A DNA stretch of 45,845 nt from Lachnospiraceae bacterium (lineage in GTDB: Bacteria > Bacillota > Clostridia > Lachnospirales > Lachnospiraceae), in contig JAIKZD010000038.1 of assembly GCA_024682555.1 (NCBI GenBank), forward strand, positions 1 through 45,845, given 5' to 3'. The position numbers and the translations under genes were made by a program. Under the pieces are notes generated by a model that was not told where the DNA came from, did no database searches, and saw only the letters and a list, made by a program, of their open reading frames with translations. Shown here in pieces: positions 44,666 through 45,845 of the stretch. Position 1 is the stretch's first letter. Each line of letters starts with the position of its first letter.

Positions 44666-45715
44666 ATGAGACCGTCAAATAAAATGAGCAGGACCCTTTT
44701 CATATTTTATCATATCTGGTGGGGTTTTATCGCCGGGATCTGGTATTATAACCTTCTGTTTTGCTGCATCCGGGGGATGTCTCTCAGGAATTCCAGGATC
44801 GTTCTTGTCCTTACGGTGACCTTATCAATAATCATTCTGACCTTTTTACAGCTGAAAAGAAACCGGAACAGCCTTGCCATAGCCGCAGATCTGACAGCCG
44901 GATACGGCCTTTACACCATAGCGGCATATCATGACAAATACCCCGGGTTAATATTTGTCACCTTTACCGCTTCACTGGTCCTTTCCCTGTTTTACTTTAT
45001 TCTCATTATGTTCAGAAGGATTCAGGCGGAAAAGCATAAAAATGTCATAATACGGTTCCGGCTCAAAAACACCCTGACCGGATGCAGGAATATCCTGTGC
45101 GCCGGTTTTGCCGTAATGATGCTGCTTGCAGGGCTTAATTCCTTCTTTCTGATATCCCCGCAGGGCAAAAAAGATGCAGGGGCGGAGAATAAGGTCCCGG
45201 AAGAACAGACCATAGCAGCTAATATGGAAACCCTTATCTTATTATCGGACGAAAACTGGAATGCACTGAATGAAGAGGAGAAACTCCAGGTTCTTCAGAC
45301 CATAGCCAATATTGAAAGACACTACCTCGGTCTTCCCCATGAACTGACGGTAAGGGTTTCCGATACGGAGGAGGATAAACTGTGCGGATATTATTATGAC
45401 AGGACCCACGAGATCACCATAAACAGAACGCATCTTATGGCAGATCCCTCGTATGCCCTTGTAGATACCATAGCCCATGAAGCTTATCACGCCCTTCAGC
45501 ACCGTATGGTAGAGGCTTATGAAGAGGCTGATGAGGAAGCAAAAAATCTGATCCTGTTTTATGATGCGTCGGTATACAGCGAAGAACTCAGAAATTATAA
45601 GAATGGATCGGAGGACTTTCGCGATTATTACTCACAGAAATGTGAGGAGGATGCAAGAAACTATGCAAAAACAGCCACCGAAGAGTATTTCCGGAGGATA
45701 TCGGAGGGGATGTAA
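44666..45715 (+). CDS. Membrane-anchored zinc metallopeptidase-like protein
   Basis: A 349-residue protein. The first half has four to five membrane helices (about 8-35, 42-62, 70-90, 95-117, 140-165); residues 185-349 form a soluble domain with HExxH (His271, Glu272, His275 in AHEAYHALQH) and a downstream acidic segment (Glu327/Glu328 in CEEDARNYA) that could provide the third zinc ligand, as in gluzincins. I recognise no named family. The catalytic half follows the last helix, probably outside the cell, but topology is inferred. TAAAGGAGG is 6-7 nt before ATG, one of the best ribosome sites in the window. Confidence 0.85.
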   Translation: MRPSNKMSRTLFIFYHIWWGFIAGIWYYNLLFCCIRGMSLRNSRIVLVLTVTLSIIILTFLQLKRNRNSLAIAADLTAGYGLYTIAAYHDKYPGLIFVTFTASLVLSLFYFILIMFRRIQAEKHKNVIIRFRLKNTLTGCRNILCAGFAVMMLLAGLNSFFLISPQGKKDAGAENKVPEEQTIAANMETLILLSDENWNALNEEEKLQVLQTIANIERHYLGLPHELTVRVSDTEEDKLCGYYYDRTHEITINRTHLMADPSYALVDTIAHEAYHALQHRMVEAYEEADEEAKNLILFYDASVYSEELRNYKNGSEDFRDYYSQKCEEDARNYAKTATEEYFRRISEGM

Positions 45716-45762
45716 GCCGCATAAATCCTGGATTCCCGAAACACATAACTATGGATCTGGGA

Positions 45763-45845
45763 TTACTGCGAGACCTCCGGTGAAGCAAGCAATGGCGTAA
45801 CACCGAGATCTATATATATCTGTTCCTGCTTCTTAAGGACCTCGC
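45763..45845 (-). CDS. C-terminal end of an unidentified gene entering from the right
   Basis: The minus strand is open from the window edge to TAA at 45763-45765, giving 26 complete codons: EVLKKQEQIYIDLGVTPLLA then SPEVSQ. It reads like the tail of a real protein and would be convergent with the metallopeptidase gene 47 nt away. It is too short to identify. Confidence 0.5.
   Translation of the reverse strand, partial: EVLKKQEQIYIDLGVTPLLASPEVSQ

Overview
The window looks like chromosomal DNA of an anaerobic Lachnospiraceae-type Firmicute (Butyrivibrio/Roseburia-like). The basis is moderate GC content, strong AGGAGG-type ribosome sites, the gene cluster cysS-mrnC-rlmB-sigH, very large secreted proteases with bacterial Ig-like repeats, a glycyl-radical enzyme with its activase, a GH5 cellulase-type enzyme, a 7TM/HD-GYP protein and a DUF4003 gene. 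The genus is inferred; no rRNA is present.

Layout. (1) Positions 1-16.5 kb are a secreted-protease island. It holds an intact subtilisin (S8) gene running off the left edge, a decayed second subtilisin, and two 1600-residue papain-like (C1) proteases in tandem. A YoeB/RelB-type toxin-antitoxin pair is inserted between the two C1 genes. The C1 genes share promoter architecture, domain order and an odd Trp-Trp C-terminal tail. (2) 16.7-22.9 kb, minus strand: a chemoreceptor, then a MarR-controlled operon of two ArsA/Get3-like ATPases with HSP20-like C-termini, a small helical protein between them, and a YgjP-type metallohydrolase. (3) 23-28 kb: alpha/beta hydrolase, intracellular GH5 enzyme, a membrane HD-GYP c-di-GMP phosphodiesterase candidate with a duplicated beta-rich C-terminus, and a 5'-nucleotidase. 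(4) 28.1-33.6 kb, minus strand: one probable operon from a strong promoter at 33.5 kb, encoding a zinc-ribbon protein, DUF4003, a radical-SAM activase and an unusual glycyl-radical enzyme whose N-terminus looks like an SCP2 lipid-binding domain. (5) 33.6-36.2 kb: a small GFFES-repeat protein, a free-standing prolyl-tRNA editing protein preceded by a compact 59-nt structured leader RNA, an Rpn-family nuclease, and tRNA-Thr(GGT). (6) 36.2-44.1 kb, minus strand: ispF, cysS, mrnC, rlmB, a SigH-like sigma factor, a response regulator with a degenerate GGDEF-like domain and a hybrid histidine kinase, closely packed. (7) 44.1 kb to the end: two minisatellite arrays, a membrane-anchored zinc metallopeptidase, and the tail of an unidentified gene.

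Two themes cut across regions. Several gene ends carry short tandem duplications that include the stop codon (second C1 protease, nucleotidase, ispF). Two genes (the HD-GYP protein and the glycyl-radical activase) have a TATAAT box 6-7 nt before an ATG with no Shine-Dalgarno, which suggests leaderless transcripts. The best candidates for something undescribed are the SCP2-like/glycyl-radical fusion operon, the 59-nt leader RNA, and the twin ArsA-HSP20 operon.
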